From the NCBI GenBank assembly GCA_002403305.1, contig DHHM01000004.1, positions 3,532 through 67,531 on the forward strand: 64,000 nucleotides of DNA, read 5' to 3'. The notes below the pieces were generated by a model. It saw only the letters and a program-made list of their open reading frames with translations, made no database searches and was not told the origin of the DNA. Made by a program: the position numbers and the translations under genes. This document shows, piece by piece, positions 15,545 through 26,193 of this stretch; positions within the stretch are counted from its first letter, which is position 1; each line of letters opens with the position of its first letter. This DNA comes from Bacteroidales bacterium UBA4772. GTDB taxonomy: Bacteria; Bacteroidota; Bacteroidia; Bacteroidales; VadinHA17.

Positions 15545-17134
15545 TTGGAAAGAGAAGAATTCATAAATCAGCTGAAGCGCCAGGGCAAGCCGTGGGACTT
15601 CATCGTTATCGGCGGAGGGGCAACCGGACTTGGTGTTGCCATCGATGCAGCTGCAAGGGGCTACAGTACCCTTTTATTGGAACAGTCAGATTTTGCCAAG
15701 GCCACCTCGGCGCGCAGCACGAAGCTGGTGCACGGCGGGGTGAGGTACCTGCAGAAGGGTGATGTGGCCCTGGTGCGTGAGGCGCTGCACGAGAGAGGTT
15801 ATCTCAGGAAGAATGCGCCTCACCTGGTGAAGAACCAGCGTTTCATCATTGCCAACTACAGGTGGTGGGAGAAGCCCTTTTACACACTGGGGCTCACCTT
15901 TTATGATCTACTGTCGGGAGGCATGAGCCTCGGACGTTCGCTTCCGATGAAGAAAAGGGATGTGATAAAGGCTATACCACAGATTGTCCGTGAGAAGCTG
16001 AAGGGAGGCGTGATATACCATGACGGCCAGTTTGACGACTCGCGTCTGGCGGTGAACATGATGCAGACGGCCATAGAGCAGGGAGCCACGGTGGTCAACT
16101 ATGTAAGGGTGAAGGAGCTTCTCAAAAATGCTGAGGGCAGGGTCAGCGGCGTGGTAGCCGTTGATGAGCTCGACGGCACCGGATTCACGGCTGAAGGCAG
16201 GTGCATCATAAATGCCACCGGCATCTTCGTTGACGATATAATAAGGATGGACAATCCGAAACAGCAGCCCCTCGTCAGGCCCAGCCAGGGTGTCCACCTG
16301 GTGGTCGACAAAAGTTTCCTGGGAGGCGATGATGCCATCATGATACCCAAGACCAGCGACGGCAGGGTGATGTTCGGGGTGCCATGGCATGACCGGGTCA
16401 TCCTCGGCACCACTGACGTGCCGGTGAAGGAGTTTGTGCTGGAGCCCAGGGCTCTCGACGAGGAGGTCGACTTCATCCTTGAGACTGCCGGTCGCTACCT
16501 CACAAAAAAACCGCAGCGCAGCGACGTGCTCTGCGTCTTCGCCGGGCTGAGGCCGCTGGCAGCACCCAAACACGGTGCCGACGGTGCCAAAACGAAAGAG
16601 ATATCCCGCAGCCATAAGATGCTGGTGTCGCCGTCAGGACTGGTGACTATCACCGGAGGCAAGTGGACCACCTACAGGAAGATGGCGGAAGACACCGTGA
16701 ACCTGGCCGTGAAGACAGGGAAACTGCCCTACAGGGAGTGCACCACAAAGACGCTGAAGATACACGGGTACTTTGAGAATCCCGACAGGAGTGATATAAG
16801 ATACATATACGGCAGCGACCGTGAGGAGATACGGAAGATGCAGCAGGAGGACCCCGCCTTTGCGGAGAAGCTCAACGGCTGCGCTGACTTCACCGTTGCC
16901 GAAGTGGTATGGGCAGTGAGAAAGGAGATGGCCCGCACCGTCGATGATGTGCTGGCACGCCGGGTACGGGTCCTCTATCTCGATGCCAGGGCCGCCATAG
17001 AGCTGGCACCCGGGGTGGCAGCGATCATGGCCGCCGAGCTGGGCAGGGACAAAGCATGGGAAGAGCAGCAGGTGAAGGATTTTTCTGAGATGGCCAGGGG
17101 TTATGTGATGGAATGGAAGGAAAAGCGTAGTTAA
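15545..17134 (+). CDS. glpD: FAD-dependent glycerol-3-phosphate dehydrogenase
   Basis: The 529-residue enzyme oxidises glycerol-3-phosphate to dihydroxyacetone phosphate at the inner membrane and passes electrons to quinone. FAD-binding VIGGGATGLGVAID is near residue 21. The GlpD-specific stretch ATSARSTKLVHGGVRYLQ follows, then GVHLVVD, FGVPWHDRVILGTTD, a RPLAAPK segment and GKWTTYRKMAED. A C-terminal helical domain covers about residues 400-529. The start is TTG at 15545: an in-frame TAA at 15530 excludes anything upstream, and later ATGs would remove the nucleotide-binding fold. It is the first gene of the long plus-strand operon that handles glycerophosphate compounds. Confidence 0.95.
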   Translation: MEREEFINQLKRQGKPWDFIVIGGGATGLGVAIDAAARGYSTLLLEQSDFAKATSARSTKLVHGGVRYLQKGDVALVREALHERGYLRKNAPHLVKNQRFIIANYRWWEKPFYTLGLTFYDLLSGGMSLGRSLPMKKRDVIKAIPQIVREKLKGGVIYHDGQFDDSRLAVNMMQTAIEQGATVVNYVRVKELLKNAEGRVSGVVAVDELDGTGFTAEGRCIINATGIFVDDIIRMDNPKQQPLVRPSQGVHLVVDKSFLGGDDAIMIPKTSDGRVMFGVPWHDRVILGTTDVPVKEFVLEPRALDEEVDFILETAGRYLTKKPQRSDVLCVFAGLRPLAAPKHGADGAKTKEISRSHKMLVSPSGLVTITGGKWTTYRKMAEDTVNLAVKTGKLPYRECTTKTLKIHGYFENPDRSDIRYIYGSDREEIRKMQQEDPAFAEKLNGCADFTVAEVVWAVRKEMARTVDDVLARRVRVLYLDARAAIELAPGVAAIMAAELGRDKAWEEQQVKDFSEMARGYVMEWKEKRS

Positions 17135-17255
17135 CCCCTGTAGGTGTTAGGGAGATTTAACATTATCTTAATCATAAACTGACTGAAAAAAACGAAAGAT
17201 TGACAATATTGGGGCCCCACCACAAACAAAGGGAGAAACTCAAACTGACACGCCT

Positions 17256-18710
17256 ATGATCAACTTTCTGAAACCACCGCCATACAAGGATCCGCTGCCG
17301 GCCGATAAGATTGATCCGACATACAAGCGACTTCGAATGCAGGTCTTCCTCGGCGCTTTTTTGGGTTATGCAGCCTATTATCTTGTGAGGAAGAACCTCG
17401 CCCTGGCCATTCCGGGAATGATACAGCCCCTGGAGAACGGCGGCCTGGGATACACCAAGCTGCAGCTGGGCATAGCCCTCTCAGCCATCTCCATTGCCTA
17501 CGCCTTCAGCAAGTTCCTCATGGGAGCCCTCTCTGACAGGTCTGACGCCCGGAAGTTCCTGGTGATAGGACTGGTGTTGTCGGCATCACTGATGATGTCT
17601 GTGGGGCTCTTCCCCTTTGCCACCAGCTCTGTAGCCATAATCTTTGCCTTCATGCTGGTCATAGGATGGCTGGCAGGCATGGGCTGGCCTCCCTGCGGAA
17701 GAATAATGGTGCACTGGTTCTCGCACAATGAGCGCAGCTTCAAGATGGGCATCTGGAACACCTCCCACACCGTGGGCAGCGGACTAATGGGCAACCTCGC
17801 CGCCTGGGGCACCGTGCTGCTTGGCGGACTCTTCGTTGCCGATATCGGAGGCGGCATAATGGTGGAACAGAGCTGGAGAGCAGTGTTTGTGCTGCCAAGC
17901 GCGGTTGCCCTCATAATAGCCATCTTCTGCTGGTGGGCCCTGAGAGATACCCCACAGTCGTGCGGACTGCCAGCCATAGACAAATACCGGAATGACACTC
18001 CGGCACAGAAGGAGATGAGCTCCGACAAGAAAATTCCCGTTAAGGAACTATTTGTAAAATATATCTTCAGGAACAAGATCCTCTGGCTGATAGCCCTGGC
18101 CAATATATTCGTATATCTTATAAGGTACGGCATCGGCGACTGGGCTCCGACATACTGCGAGGAGGCAGGGCTGCTCACCAGTGAACAGAGCAAGATGGCA
18201 TTCTCACTACATAACTATGCAGGCGTACCGGGCATGGTGCTCATCGGATGGATCTCCTCCAAACTTTTCAAGGGCAGATGTGCACCCGCAAACGTGATCT
18301 TCATGGTGCTGGTGCTGCTCAGCATCATCCTCTACTGGAAGGCAGTGCCTGTGGCATCATTTCTCTCCGGGACATTCTCCTCAGACCCTGACACCACCAG
18401 GGTCGCCGTGGTCTACTCAGCCCTGATAGCCATAGGATTCTTCATCTACGGGCCGGTGGCGCTGATCGGAGTGCAGGCCATCAACCTGGTGCCCAAGAAC
18501 GCCGCCGGAACGGCGGCAGGATTTGTGGGACTCTTCGGCTACCTGCTGGGTGATGCCCTCCTGTCAAAGGTGATGATCGGCGCAGTCGCTGACAACGTCA
18601 ACCTGGGCTGGGAAGCCACCTTCAAGATATTTATTGTAGCCAGCGTACTGGCGGCACTCTTCTCTGCCACAACCTGGAAGAAGGAGAGAGCAACATATAA
18701 TGGACACTAA
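17256..18710 (+). CDS. glpT: GlpT-type glycerol-3-phosphate:phosphate antiporter (MFS)
   Basis: The 484-residue protein is a major facilitator with twelve hydrophobic segments and belongs to the organophosphate:phosphate antiporter group. The first helix region carries GYAAYYLVRKNLALAIPGM, and the loop between helices 2 and 3 contains MGALSDRSDARKFL. WGMGWPPCGRI-like and GIWNTSHTVGSGLMG stretches match GlpT and UhpT. It would exchange periplasmic glycerol-3-phosphate for cytoplasmic phosphate. It follows glpD by 121 bp and precedes an exported phosphatase by 12 bp. Uptake of a phosphorylated C3 unit is well supported by the neighbours; hexose phosphate is the main alternative. Confidence 0.92.
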   Translation: MINFLKPPPYKDPLPADKIDPTYKRLRMQVFLGAFLGYAAYYLVRKNLALAIPGMIQPLENGGLGYTKLQLGIALSAISIAYAFSKFLMGALSDRSDARKFLVIGLVLSASLMMSVGLFPFATSSVAIIFAFMLVIGWLAGMGWPPCGRIMVHWFSHNERSFKMGIWNTSHTVGSGLMGNLAAWGTVLLGGLFVADIGGGIMVEQSWRAVFVLPSAVALIIAIFCWWALRDTPQSCGLPAIDKYRNDTPAQKEMSSDKKIPVKELFVKYIFRNKILWLIALANIFVYLIRYGIGDWAPTYCEEAGLLTSEQSKMAFSLHNYAGVPGMVLIGWISSKLFKGRCAPANVIFMVLVLLSIILYWKAVPVASFLSGTFSSDPDTTRVAVVYSALIAIGFFIYGPVALIGVQAINLVPKNAAGTAAGFVGLFGYLLGDALLSKVMIGAVADNVNLGWEATFKIFIVASVLAALFSATTWKKERATYNGH

Positions 18711-18722
18711 AAAAACAGATTT

Positions 18723-19652
18723 ATGAAGCGACTGTTATCAATCTTTCTACTGACCGCCATAGGCCTCCTCACGGCACTTAATGCGCAGACCTACAGGCAT
18801 ATCTCCGGCTGGTCACAGGAGATCAACGACCAGATCGAGGGTTTTCTCAACACCACAGTCACCATGAACATCCGAAAGGTAGCAGTCTTTGACAGTGACG
18901 GTACCACCTTCGGCCAGGTGCCTCATTACCTGGCCGATGAAGCGCTTTACCGCTATGCTGACAATGTACTTAAGGAGAGAAAGGACAGGGAGGCTAAAGA
19001 GAGGCTGAAGATCCTTGACCGTATGGTGAAGGACGGCAATAATGTAGGCAAGGCATATGTCGAAGACAGGGTCCACTTCCTTGCCGGCCTCTCGCCTGAA
19101 GAGATAGAGACCATTGGCTACGATTGCTACCGGGAGTCGTACCAGAACAAGACTTATCCCGAGATGAAACAGCTGGTGGCCAACCTGAAGGAGTACGGCT
19201 TCGAGGTATACATACTGACGGCCTCGCCGGAGTTCCTCTATCAGAAGTTCGTCTCCGAGGAGTACGGTATCCCGGTCACCAATGTTGTAGGTGCCAAGTG
19301 CGTGGTTAAGGAGGGTGTCACCACCGGGGAGATCATCCCTCCCATCCCCCAGGATGACGGCAAAGCCCACACCATTGAGACCTTCATCAAGGCACGTCCG
19401 CTGATCGTCGGTGGCAACAGCCGCGGCGATATGGACATGCTTAACGAGTCGGCAGGACTGAAGATAGTTGTCAATCCTGATGACGTCACCGTCCGCGGTC
19501 CCGGGGACGGCCCCATGGCCGGTCACACGGTTAAATCGTACTGGGAGAAGGAGGGCGCACTGATAGTAAGATGCAACGATGTGCGGGACCCGAAGGTGAG
19601 ATACCACACCGGTGAGTGGAAGATAAGAGAAAACAGGGCAAATCCGAAATAA
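18723..19652 (+). CDS. Exported HAD-superfamily phosphatase (phosphoserine phosphatase-like class)
   Basis: The 309-residue protein has a Sec signal (hydrophobic to about residue 19, cut near LNAQT). It then carries HAD motif I as DSDGT, with nucleophile Asp57 and acid Asp59. A helical cap follows, then motif II ILTASPEF and motif IV GGNSRGDMDML. The arrangement matches the C1-cap class that includes phosphoserine and phosphocholine or phosphoethanolamine phosphatases. Export puts it in the periplasm, where it could dephosphorylate head groups released by the phosphodiesterases next to it. It is 12 bp from both glpT and the GDPD gene. The substrate is inferred from position only. Confidence 0.87.
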   Translation: MKRLLSIFLLTAIGLLTALNAQTYRHISGWSQEINDQIEGFLNTTVTMNIRKVAVFDSDGTTFGQVPHYLADEALYRYADNVLKERKDREAKERLKILDRMVKDGNNVGKAYVEDRVHFLAGLSPEEIETIGYDCYRESYQNKTYPEMKQLVANLKEYGFEVYILTASPEFLYQKFVSEEYGIPVTNVVGAKCVVKEGVTTGEIIPPIPQDDGKAHTIETFIKARPLIVGGNSRGDMDMLNESAGLKIVVNPDDVTVRGPGDGPMAGHTVKSYWEKEGALIVRCNDVRDPKVRYHTGEWKIRENRANPK

Positions 19653-19664
19653 TGAATAACACCT

Positions 19665-20846
19665 ATGAAGAGACAGTTATTACTGCTGATGCTTATCACG
19701 GCACTTATGACCGGGTGTGGACAAAAAAAAGTGACGGGTGAGATGACGGTACAAAGCTATATGCCTGACAATGCTGTCATTGCTCACCGGGGAACAATCT
19801 ACTGGGCTCCTGAACTTACCGAGGCCGCCTTTCGGTGGGCGCGCAACACCGGTGCCGACTACATGGAACTGGATGTACACAGGACGAAAGATAGTGTCCT
19901 GGTCATAATGCACGACAAGAGTTTCAAACGAACCACTGACGTTGCTGAGAAGTTTCCCGGCAGGGAGAGTGATCCCGTCAGCAGCTTCACCTGGGAAGAG
20001 ATCATGCAGCTCGATGCCGGCAGCGCCTTCAACGTGAAAAACCCCGACCGGGCACGCGAGAGCTTCAGAGGCCTCGATGTCCTGGTCTTTGAAGATGTCT
20101 TCCGCATAGCAGAAGGGAAGAAGATAAAGCGTGACGAAGAGGGCAACCGCATAGTAAGCAGGGACGAGGCTGGCATATATCATTTTGAATATGAGCCTGA
20201 TCCGGCAGACAACGGCCACAGGCCCGGCATCTATATTGAGGTGAAGATCTCCGAACAGTATCCCGGCATCGAGGAGCAGATTTATGACGAGCTGACACGC
20301 ATGGGATGGAACCCGCTCGAGGGTGAGGAGCTCAGCGCCGACGTGCCCTTCTGGTCGGAAGACAGGGTGAATGTGGGGAACACACGGGGCAAGATTCTCC
20401 TTCAGACCTTCTCGCGTGAGGGAATGATGAACATCAAACGGGTCTTTGGCGAAAAGGTGCTTGCCAGCTTCCTGGTGAGCAATCCCAAAACCGACAAATT
20501 TGCAAACGAGGAGGTCACCAATGAAATAATAGCCTTCGCGAAGGAGTGCGGTGCTCAGTTCATTGGCACCAACCTGGGTGAGGAGAACGACGGCCTCTCA
20601 CCTGCGTTCGCCGGTAAGATACATGAGGCAGGACTGAAGGCTAACATCTATTCCATCAACACTGTTGAGCAGATGGAGAAATATTTCGGTCCGGGCCAGG
20701 GTAGGAAAGCCTTTCCCCTGGCTGACGGCATGATCACCAACAGGACAGATCTCACGGTCGATTTCTACCATGAGCGTAAAGTACGCGACTACGGAACAGA
20801 GGCTACACCGCAGGAGATACTCACCGATCTTGGATATAACGAGTAA
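19665..20846 (+). CDS. Glycerophosphodiester phosphodiesterase, lipoprotein
   Basis: The 393-residue protein begins with a lipoprotein signal (LITALMTGC) and continues with a TIM-barrel GDPD domain. The catalytic HRG at about residues 42-44 (VIAHRGTIYWAPELTE), the metal-binding YMELDVHRTKD near 66 and the general-base VIMHDKSFKRTTD are all present. A long insert at about 125-185 is richer in charged residues than in E. coli GlpQ. GDPD enzymes split glycerophosphodiesters into glycerol-3-phosphate and an alcohol, and some cut teichoic acids. The neighbours GlpT and GlpD take up and oxidise the product, giving a coherent pathway. Confidence 0.93.
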   Translation: MKRQLLLLMLITALMTGCGQKKVTGEMTVQSYMPDNAVIAHRGTIYWAPELTEAAFRWARNTGADYMELDVHRTKDSVLVIMHDKSFKRTTDVAEKFPGRESDPVSSFTWEEIMQLDAGSAFNVKNPDRARESFRGLDVLVFEDVFRIAEGKKIKRDEEGNRIVSRDEAGIYHFEYEPDPADNGHRPGIYIEVKISEQYPGIEEQIYDELTRMGWNPLEGEELSADVPFWSEDRVNVGNTRGKILLQTFSREGMMNIKRVFGEKVLASFLVSNPKTDKFANEEVTNEIIAFAKECGAQFIGTNLGEENDGLSPAFAGKIHEAGLKANIYSINTVEQMEKYFGPGQGRKAFPLADGMITNRTDLTVDFYHERKVRDYGTEATPQEILTDLGYNE

Positions 20847-20860
20847 ACGGTAAAAACGGA

Positions 20861-22810
20861 ATGACATACCACGGGAAAATATTTTTTGTTCTTCTGGCGA
20901 CGCTGATAGCCGCCTGCACTTCATGCACGAAAGACCCGCCGCCTGAAGAGGAAGAGGGACTTAAGATCACCGGCATATCCATTCCCTCATCCCTCAGTGT
21001 GGCTCCGGGAGGTGAGATCACCATTACCGGACAGGGCTTTGCAGTTAATGACATTATAGAGTTTGTGCTCGTCTCAAACGCGGGCAGCAACTGGACCGCC
21101 ACCGTTTCTTTCGTCACCGCTCAGACGGCCACCTTCAGCCTTCCGGCAGGCATCTCCTCCGGCTCCTACAGGCTGACGGTGAAACGAGGAACGGAGAGTA
21201 TGGTCATCGGCACCCTGACGATAAATGTCATTGCCGGGACAACTATACCGGATAAGCCCGGGATGACGGTAAAGGGTATCGTCTTCTGTGACGGCGAGGG
21301 TGTTCCGGGCGTGGTGGTATCAGACGGCTACGAGGTCACCGTCACTGACGGCGACGGGATCTACTACCTCCCCTCGGCCAAGCAGAACAAATTCGTCTTC
21401 ATATCCATACCCGGCAACTACGAGGTTGCCACCAGTGACAACATACCTCAGTTTTTCAAAAGGCTGGCCGGGGGCACCACCGTGGAACAGCATGATTTCT
21501 CCCTGGTACAATCCGACAACAGCAAGCATGTCGTCATCCCCATGGCCGACTGGCATCTGGCAAACCGCAATGATGACCTGACACAGTTCAGCACGGGGTT
21601 TCTTCCTGACGTTAATGCCACCATTGCCGGCTACACCTCTGCAGGCACCAAAGTATACGGAGTGCCGCTGGGAGACATGACCTGGGATCTCTACTGGTAT
21701 GCCAATAACTTCTCCATCCCGCAATACCTGGCTGAGATGAAAAAAGTCAACTGCCCCATGTTCAACGTGATGGGTAACCATGACAATGATCCATACATCG
21801 CAGGCGACATTGAAGCAGAGGCTCCTTTCAGGGAGATCATAGGCCCGACATACTACTCATTTAACCTGGGGAGTGTCCATTACGTGGTTCTTGACAACGT
21901 ACAGTACATCAATTCAGGGGCCTCACATGGTGTAGTAGGGGAACGCAATTACTACGACATAGTCTCATATGCCCAGACCACCTGGCTTACCAGAGACCTG
22001 GCAGCCATAACAGACAAAAACACCCCGGTGGTGATATTCATGCATACCCCGCTCTACGGAAACCCGTCGCTTGACGCCGGCGGCAACCCGGTGAGCAATG
22101 TCGTTCTCAACAACGGCAGTACACTTCTCTCAATCGTTGACGACTTCAGTGAAGTCCATTTTGTCAGCGGCCACACTCATATCAACTACACCGTTGAGTC
22201 GGAGGCCGTGACGGAGCACAACACTGCAGCCGTATGCGCCACATGGTGGTGGACAGGCAAGACCGGCTATGCCGGCAACCAGATCTGCAAGGATGGCAGT
22301 CCCGGCGGATACGGTGTCTGGGAGGTCGACGGCAGTGACATCAGATGGTCTTACAAGAGTATCGGTTACGCGCAGGACTACCAGTTCCGGAGCTATGACC
22401 TCAACACTGTCTACATTACAGCGGCTGCCTTTGCACCCAACTCCACCGATGAGGCCCTTGCGGAATATGCCGGGGTCTATGCCAGTCCCAACCAGGTAAA
22501 TGACGTTATGATAAACATCTGGGGGTATGACTCACAGTGGACCGTCGAAGTGACAGAGGAGGGTACACCGCTTGCGGTTGAGAGGATAACGGCAAAGGAC
22601 CCGCTGCATATCATCTCATATGAAGCAAAGCGGCTAAATGTGGGGGCTGTCCCCACAAGCTCGTTTGTGACGGGCAACACCTCACACATGTTCCTGGTCA
22701 GGGCCTCTTCGCCCACCTCAACACTGGAAATAACTGTAACTGACCGTTTCGGCAATGCATATACCGAGACGATGACACGCCCAAAAGAATTTACATGGTC
22801 AATGCACTAA
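20861..22810 (+). CDS. Calcineurin-like phosphoesterase lipoprotein with IPT/TIG-like and MetallophosN/C domains
   Basis: The 649-residue protein has a lipobox (LIAACTSC). An IPT/TIG-like beta domain at about residues 33-125 is followed by a MetallophosN-type beta domain at about 135-200 (GIVFCDGEGVPGVVVSDG). The catalytic domain at about 225-445 has DWH (in MADWHLANRND), GNHDND, a metal-binding His in FMHTPLYG, and GHTH. A MetallophosC-like domain runs to the end. Such proteins hydrolyse phosphomonoesters or diesters outside the cytoplasm. Its place between GDPD and susC suggests it acts on the captured polymer. The natural substrate is unknown. Confidence 0.88.
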   Translation: MTYHGKIFFVLLATLIAACTSCTKDPPPEEEEGLKITGISIPSSLSVAPGGEITITGQGFAVNDIIEFVLVSNAGSNWTATVSFVTAQTATFSLPAGISSGSYRLTVKRGTESMVIGTLTINVIAGTTIPDKPGMTVKGIVFCDGEGVPGVVVSDGYEVTVTDGDGIYYLPSAKQNKFVFISIPGNYEVATSDNIPQFFKRLAGGTTVEQHDFSLVQSDNSKHVVIPMADWHLANRNDDLTQFSTGFLPDVNATIAGYTSAGTKVYGVPLGDMTWDLYWYANNFSIPQYLAEMKKVNCPMFNVMGNHDNDPYIAGDIEAEAPFREIIGPTYYSFNLGSVHYVVLDNVQYINSGASHGVVGERNYYDIVSYAQTTWLTRDLAAITDKNTPVVIFMHTPLYGNPSLDAGGNPVSNVVLNNGSTLLSIVDDFSEVHFVSGHTHINYTVESEAVTEHNTAAVCATWWWTGKTGYAGNQICKDGSPGGYGVWEVDGSDIRWSYKSIGYAQDYQFRSYDLNTVYITAAAFAPNSTDEALAEYAGVYASPNQVNDVMINIWGYDSQWTVEVTEEGTPLAVERITAKDPLHIISYEAKRLNVGAVPTSSFVTGNTSHMFLVRASSPTSTLEITVTDRFGNAYTETMTRPKEFTWSMH

Positions 22811-22842
22811 TCTATATACCTATAACTTAAAACCACCAATCT

Positions 22843-25800
22843 ATGAAAATCAAACCAGATATTAAGATCGTTCTTGCCATTCTGTTGCTGGCACTGGTAA
22901 TCTTTCCGGTGATGGCGCAGGAGAGGCAGGTGACAGGCACTGTGTATGAGCCTGACGGTGTCACTCCCGTATTCGGGGCCACCGTGGTTATCAAGGGTAC
23001 TGCAACGGGTACCAGCACTGATGCCAGGGGAGCCTATTCCATAAGGGTTACAGGTGATAACCCTGTGCTGGAGATACAGTTCCTGGGATATGTGAAGCAG
23101 GAAGTCGCTGTGGGCAACCGGAGCGTGATCAATGTAGTCCTGGAGGAGGAAGCGATCGAGGTATCGGCAGTTATCGTGACAGCCCTGGGACTTACACGCG
23201 AGGAGAAGTCTCTCGGATATGCAGTAACAAAGGTTGATAACGAGGATTTAACCAAGGCTATCAACTCCAACTGGCTCAACGGGATGTCAGGCAAGGTTGC
23301 AGGCCTCACCGCGGTGGGTGCGGGCACAGGACCCATCAGCTCAATGCGTGTTACGCTGCGCGGCGACCAGTCGCTCAACTACGGGGCCAACGAAGCTCTC
23401 TTCATCGTTGACGGCGTGCCTGTAAGGTCAGGCGCCACAGCCACTTCATCAAGCAGTCCCTATACAAACTCGGGTGGAGACTTCCCCGTTGACTTCGGTA
23501 ACGGTGCCAGTGACCTTAACCCGGAGGATATCGAGTCGGTGTCGGTGCTTAAAGGACCTGCAGCGACTGCCCTTTACGGATCACGCGCCGCCAACGGTGC
23601 CATAGTAATCACAACCAAGTCAGGCCGACGCGATAAGGGAATCGGCGTAACTGTAAACTCATCATTCGTTGTCGAGAGAGCAGGTTACTGGCCCGATTTC
23701 CAGACACAATTCGGTTCAGGATCAGATTTGGGACTTAATGAGTTCTGCTTCTGGACCCTCAATCCCAGCCTGACAGGCACCACCGACTATCCATCAAGAA
23801 ACCTCTCACGCTATGCCTGGGGAGAAGAGTTCAGTGAGGATAAGCTGCGCTACCAGTATGCGGGGAAGGACTGGGAAACGGGGCTCATCTCACCTACCCC
23901 GTTTGTTTACCAGGATGACTGGTTTACAGGCATTTTCCAGGACGGCATCACACTGAACAACTCGGTGGCCATCAGTGGCAGCAACGGTGAAGGACAAAAT
24001 GTCCGTTTCTCGGCTACCGACACAAGGAACAAATGGATACTTCCAAACACCGGGTACAACAAGCAGGCTTACTCTTTCTCGTTTGAGACACCGGTAAACA
24101 GGTATATTGATTTCAGGACCAAGGTCAATTATTACCGCACCGACAGTGACAACATGCCGATGGCCGGTTATCACCAGACCACCGTTATGTACAACCTGAT
24201 GTGGGGTTACAACAGCAACTCTATATCAAACTGGAGGGATGAGTATTTTGAGGGCAGGTTCAATGCCATCAACAGGGCCTCCAACATTTCGCAGGACGGC
24301 AACAGCCTTGTCGTTGCCGGAACCGGATCTTATAATCCATACAGGGTCCTCTATGAAGAGCTTAACACAACCGATAAGGACAGGGTCTTCGGCAACATGG
24401 GATTCACATTTCACCTGCTGGAAGGACTCACTCTCGACATCAGGTCAGGAATTGACCTGGGCGTTGAGTTCCGTACCCAGAGAAAACCCAAGCTTACCTA
24501 TGTATGGAATAACGGATTCTACAGGGAGCAGTCGCTGACCAATTTCGAAATAAACTCCGATTTCCTCTTGAGATATCGGAAGGATTTCCTGGACGGAAGA
24601 CTCACATCGACAACCGCCTTCGGGGGCAACAACATGGTTTACCACTACAGGAGAAACACCGTCCAGCTTGACGAGCTCGATATCGACGGCGTATACCATA
24701 TCAACAACGTCCCGTTCGGAATTATTCCCGATCCTTCAAACTACAGAAGCTACAAGACCATTAACAGCCTCTACGGGTTTGTCTCACTCGGTTTTGATGA
24801 CACTTTTTATCTTGACATTACGGGCCGCAATGACTGGTCGAGCACCCTGTCGAGAGACAACTGGTCATACTTCTATCCCTCGGTTGCCGCAAGCGTGCTG
24901 CTTGACCAGGCCTTTGACTTCCGCACAAATCTGCCGGTAGTCTCTTTTGCGAAGCTGCGCCTCTCATGGGCAAACGTGGGTAACGACACCAGTCCGTACT
25001 CTCTTGACCAGTACTACTCGGCATCGTCGATAAGCGGAGGTTATGCACTTCCTTCTACCATCCCCGACCCGATGATCAAGCCCGAGAACGTTGAGAGCTG
25101 GGAGCTGGGTCTGGATGCCAAATTCTTCAGGAACCGTCTCGGTTTTGACCTGGCACTGTACAGCTCATCTACAACCAACCAGATCGTCCCCGTGGATATA
25201 GATCCGATAGTGGGAGCCTCAGGCATGAAGATCAATGCCGGGGAGATCACCAACAAGGGTATCGAGGTGGCACTGTATGCCACACCGGTCAGGAGCCGCG
25301 ACTTCACCTGGGATATCAACCTCAACTGGGCAAAGAACAAGAATACTCTTGTCAGCCTGCAGGAGGGATGGGATCCTGAACGGCCATACGAAACAGACAT
25401 GGGAACAACCATCGGCGGAAGGCTGCATGTCTACTCCTATATCGGAGAGGAGATGCACCAGATATACGGTTTTGCACTCAGAAGGGCACCGGAAGGTTCC
25501 TACTATATCGACGATAATGGAAAGCAGGTTGACTGCTCCGGATAGGTTATCCTTGATACCAACACCGGTCTTCCATCAGTAGAGACAACCGCAGACCACT
25601 TCCTCGGTAAAGTCAACCCCTACTGGAGGGGCGGTTTCAGCACCTCACTCAGGTACAAGAGCCTGACACTAAGCGGTGTCTTCTCATACCAGTGGGGTGG
25701 CCACAGGTACTCGGTAACTGATGGCATCCTCTCCTACCAGGGTAAGCTCACCAACTCGCTGGAGGGGCGCTACGACGGGATAGTTGCCGAGGGGGTTAAC

Positions 25801-26175
25801 ATTGTCTCCACCAATGAGGACGGCTCAGCTGTCTGCCAGGTGAACAACACCGTCACGAGCAGCATCTACACCTACTACCAGGCCAGGGTGCTCGACCGCT
25901 ACAACGGTGAGAGCCACACCTTCGAGACCTCCTTCCTTAAGTTCAAGGAGGTAAGGCTTGAATATGCACTTCCTGCACCACTGATCCAGAAGACAAAAGT
26001 TCTTCAGGGTGCCAGCATTGCACTCTTTGCAACGAACATCTTCAGCTGGGACAAGTGGCCGCAGTATGATCCTGAGGGCGGTATTATGACCGGCACCAAT
26101 GTGTTCAGCGGCGTTGAAGCCGGGGCTTTCCCAATGACCCGCACCCTGGGCATGAACCTGAGACTCTCATTCTAA
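22843..26175 (+). pseudogene. SusC-like TonB-dependent outer-membrane receptor interrupted by in-frame TAG
   Basis: The frame encodes a SusC/RagA receptor of about 1109 residues. It has a signal peptide, a CarboxypepD_reg-like domain (about 27-115), a plug (ALFIVDGVPV near 190, GPAATALYGSRAANGAI near 242) and a long barrel ending in LGMNLRLSF. An in-frame TAG at 25543-25545 stops translation after 900 residues. The same frame continues without another stop to 26175 and the downstream 210 residues are normal SusC barrel sequence. As written, the product would lack the last strands and the C-terminal Phe needed for outer-membrane insertion. One base change (for example CAG to TAG) explains it; a sequencing error is possible. 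The partner SusD follows by 18 bp. Confidence 0.88.
25543..25545 (+). other. In-frame TAG stop within susC-like gene
   Basis: The codons around the stop read GTT GAC TGC TCC GGA TAG GTT ATC CTT GAT. The reading frame is intact on both sides and no length change is needed, so this is a point nonsense change rather than a frameshift. TAG ends other genes in the window (the oxidoreductase at 52131 and the histidine kinase at 55664), so general recoding of TAG is unlikely. Confidence 0.95.
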
Positions 26176-26193
26176 TCCTTAAAGCGAAACGAG

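Noticed and set aside
22843..26175. General recoding of TAG as a sense codon to explain the interrupted SusC
   Set aside because: TAG serves as the ordinary stop for at least two other intact genes in the window (52131 and 55664), so genome-wide recoding is unlikely.
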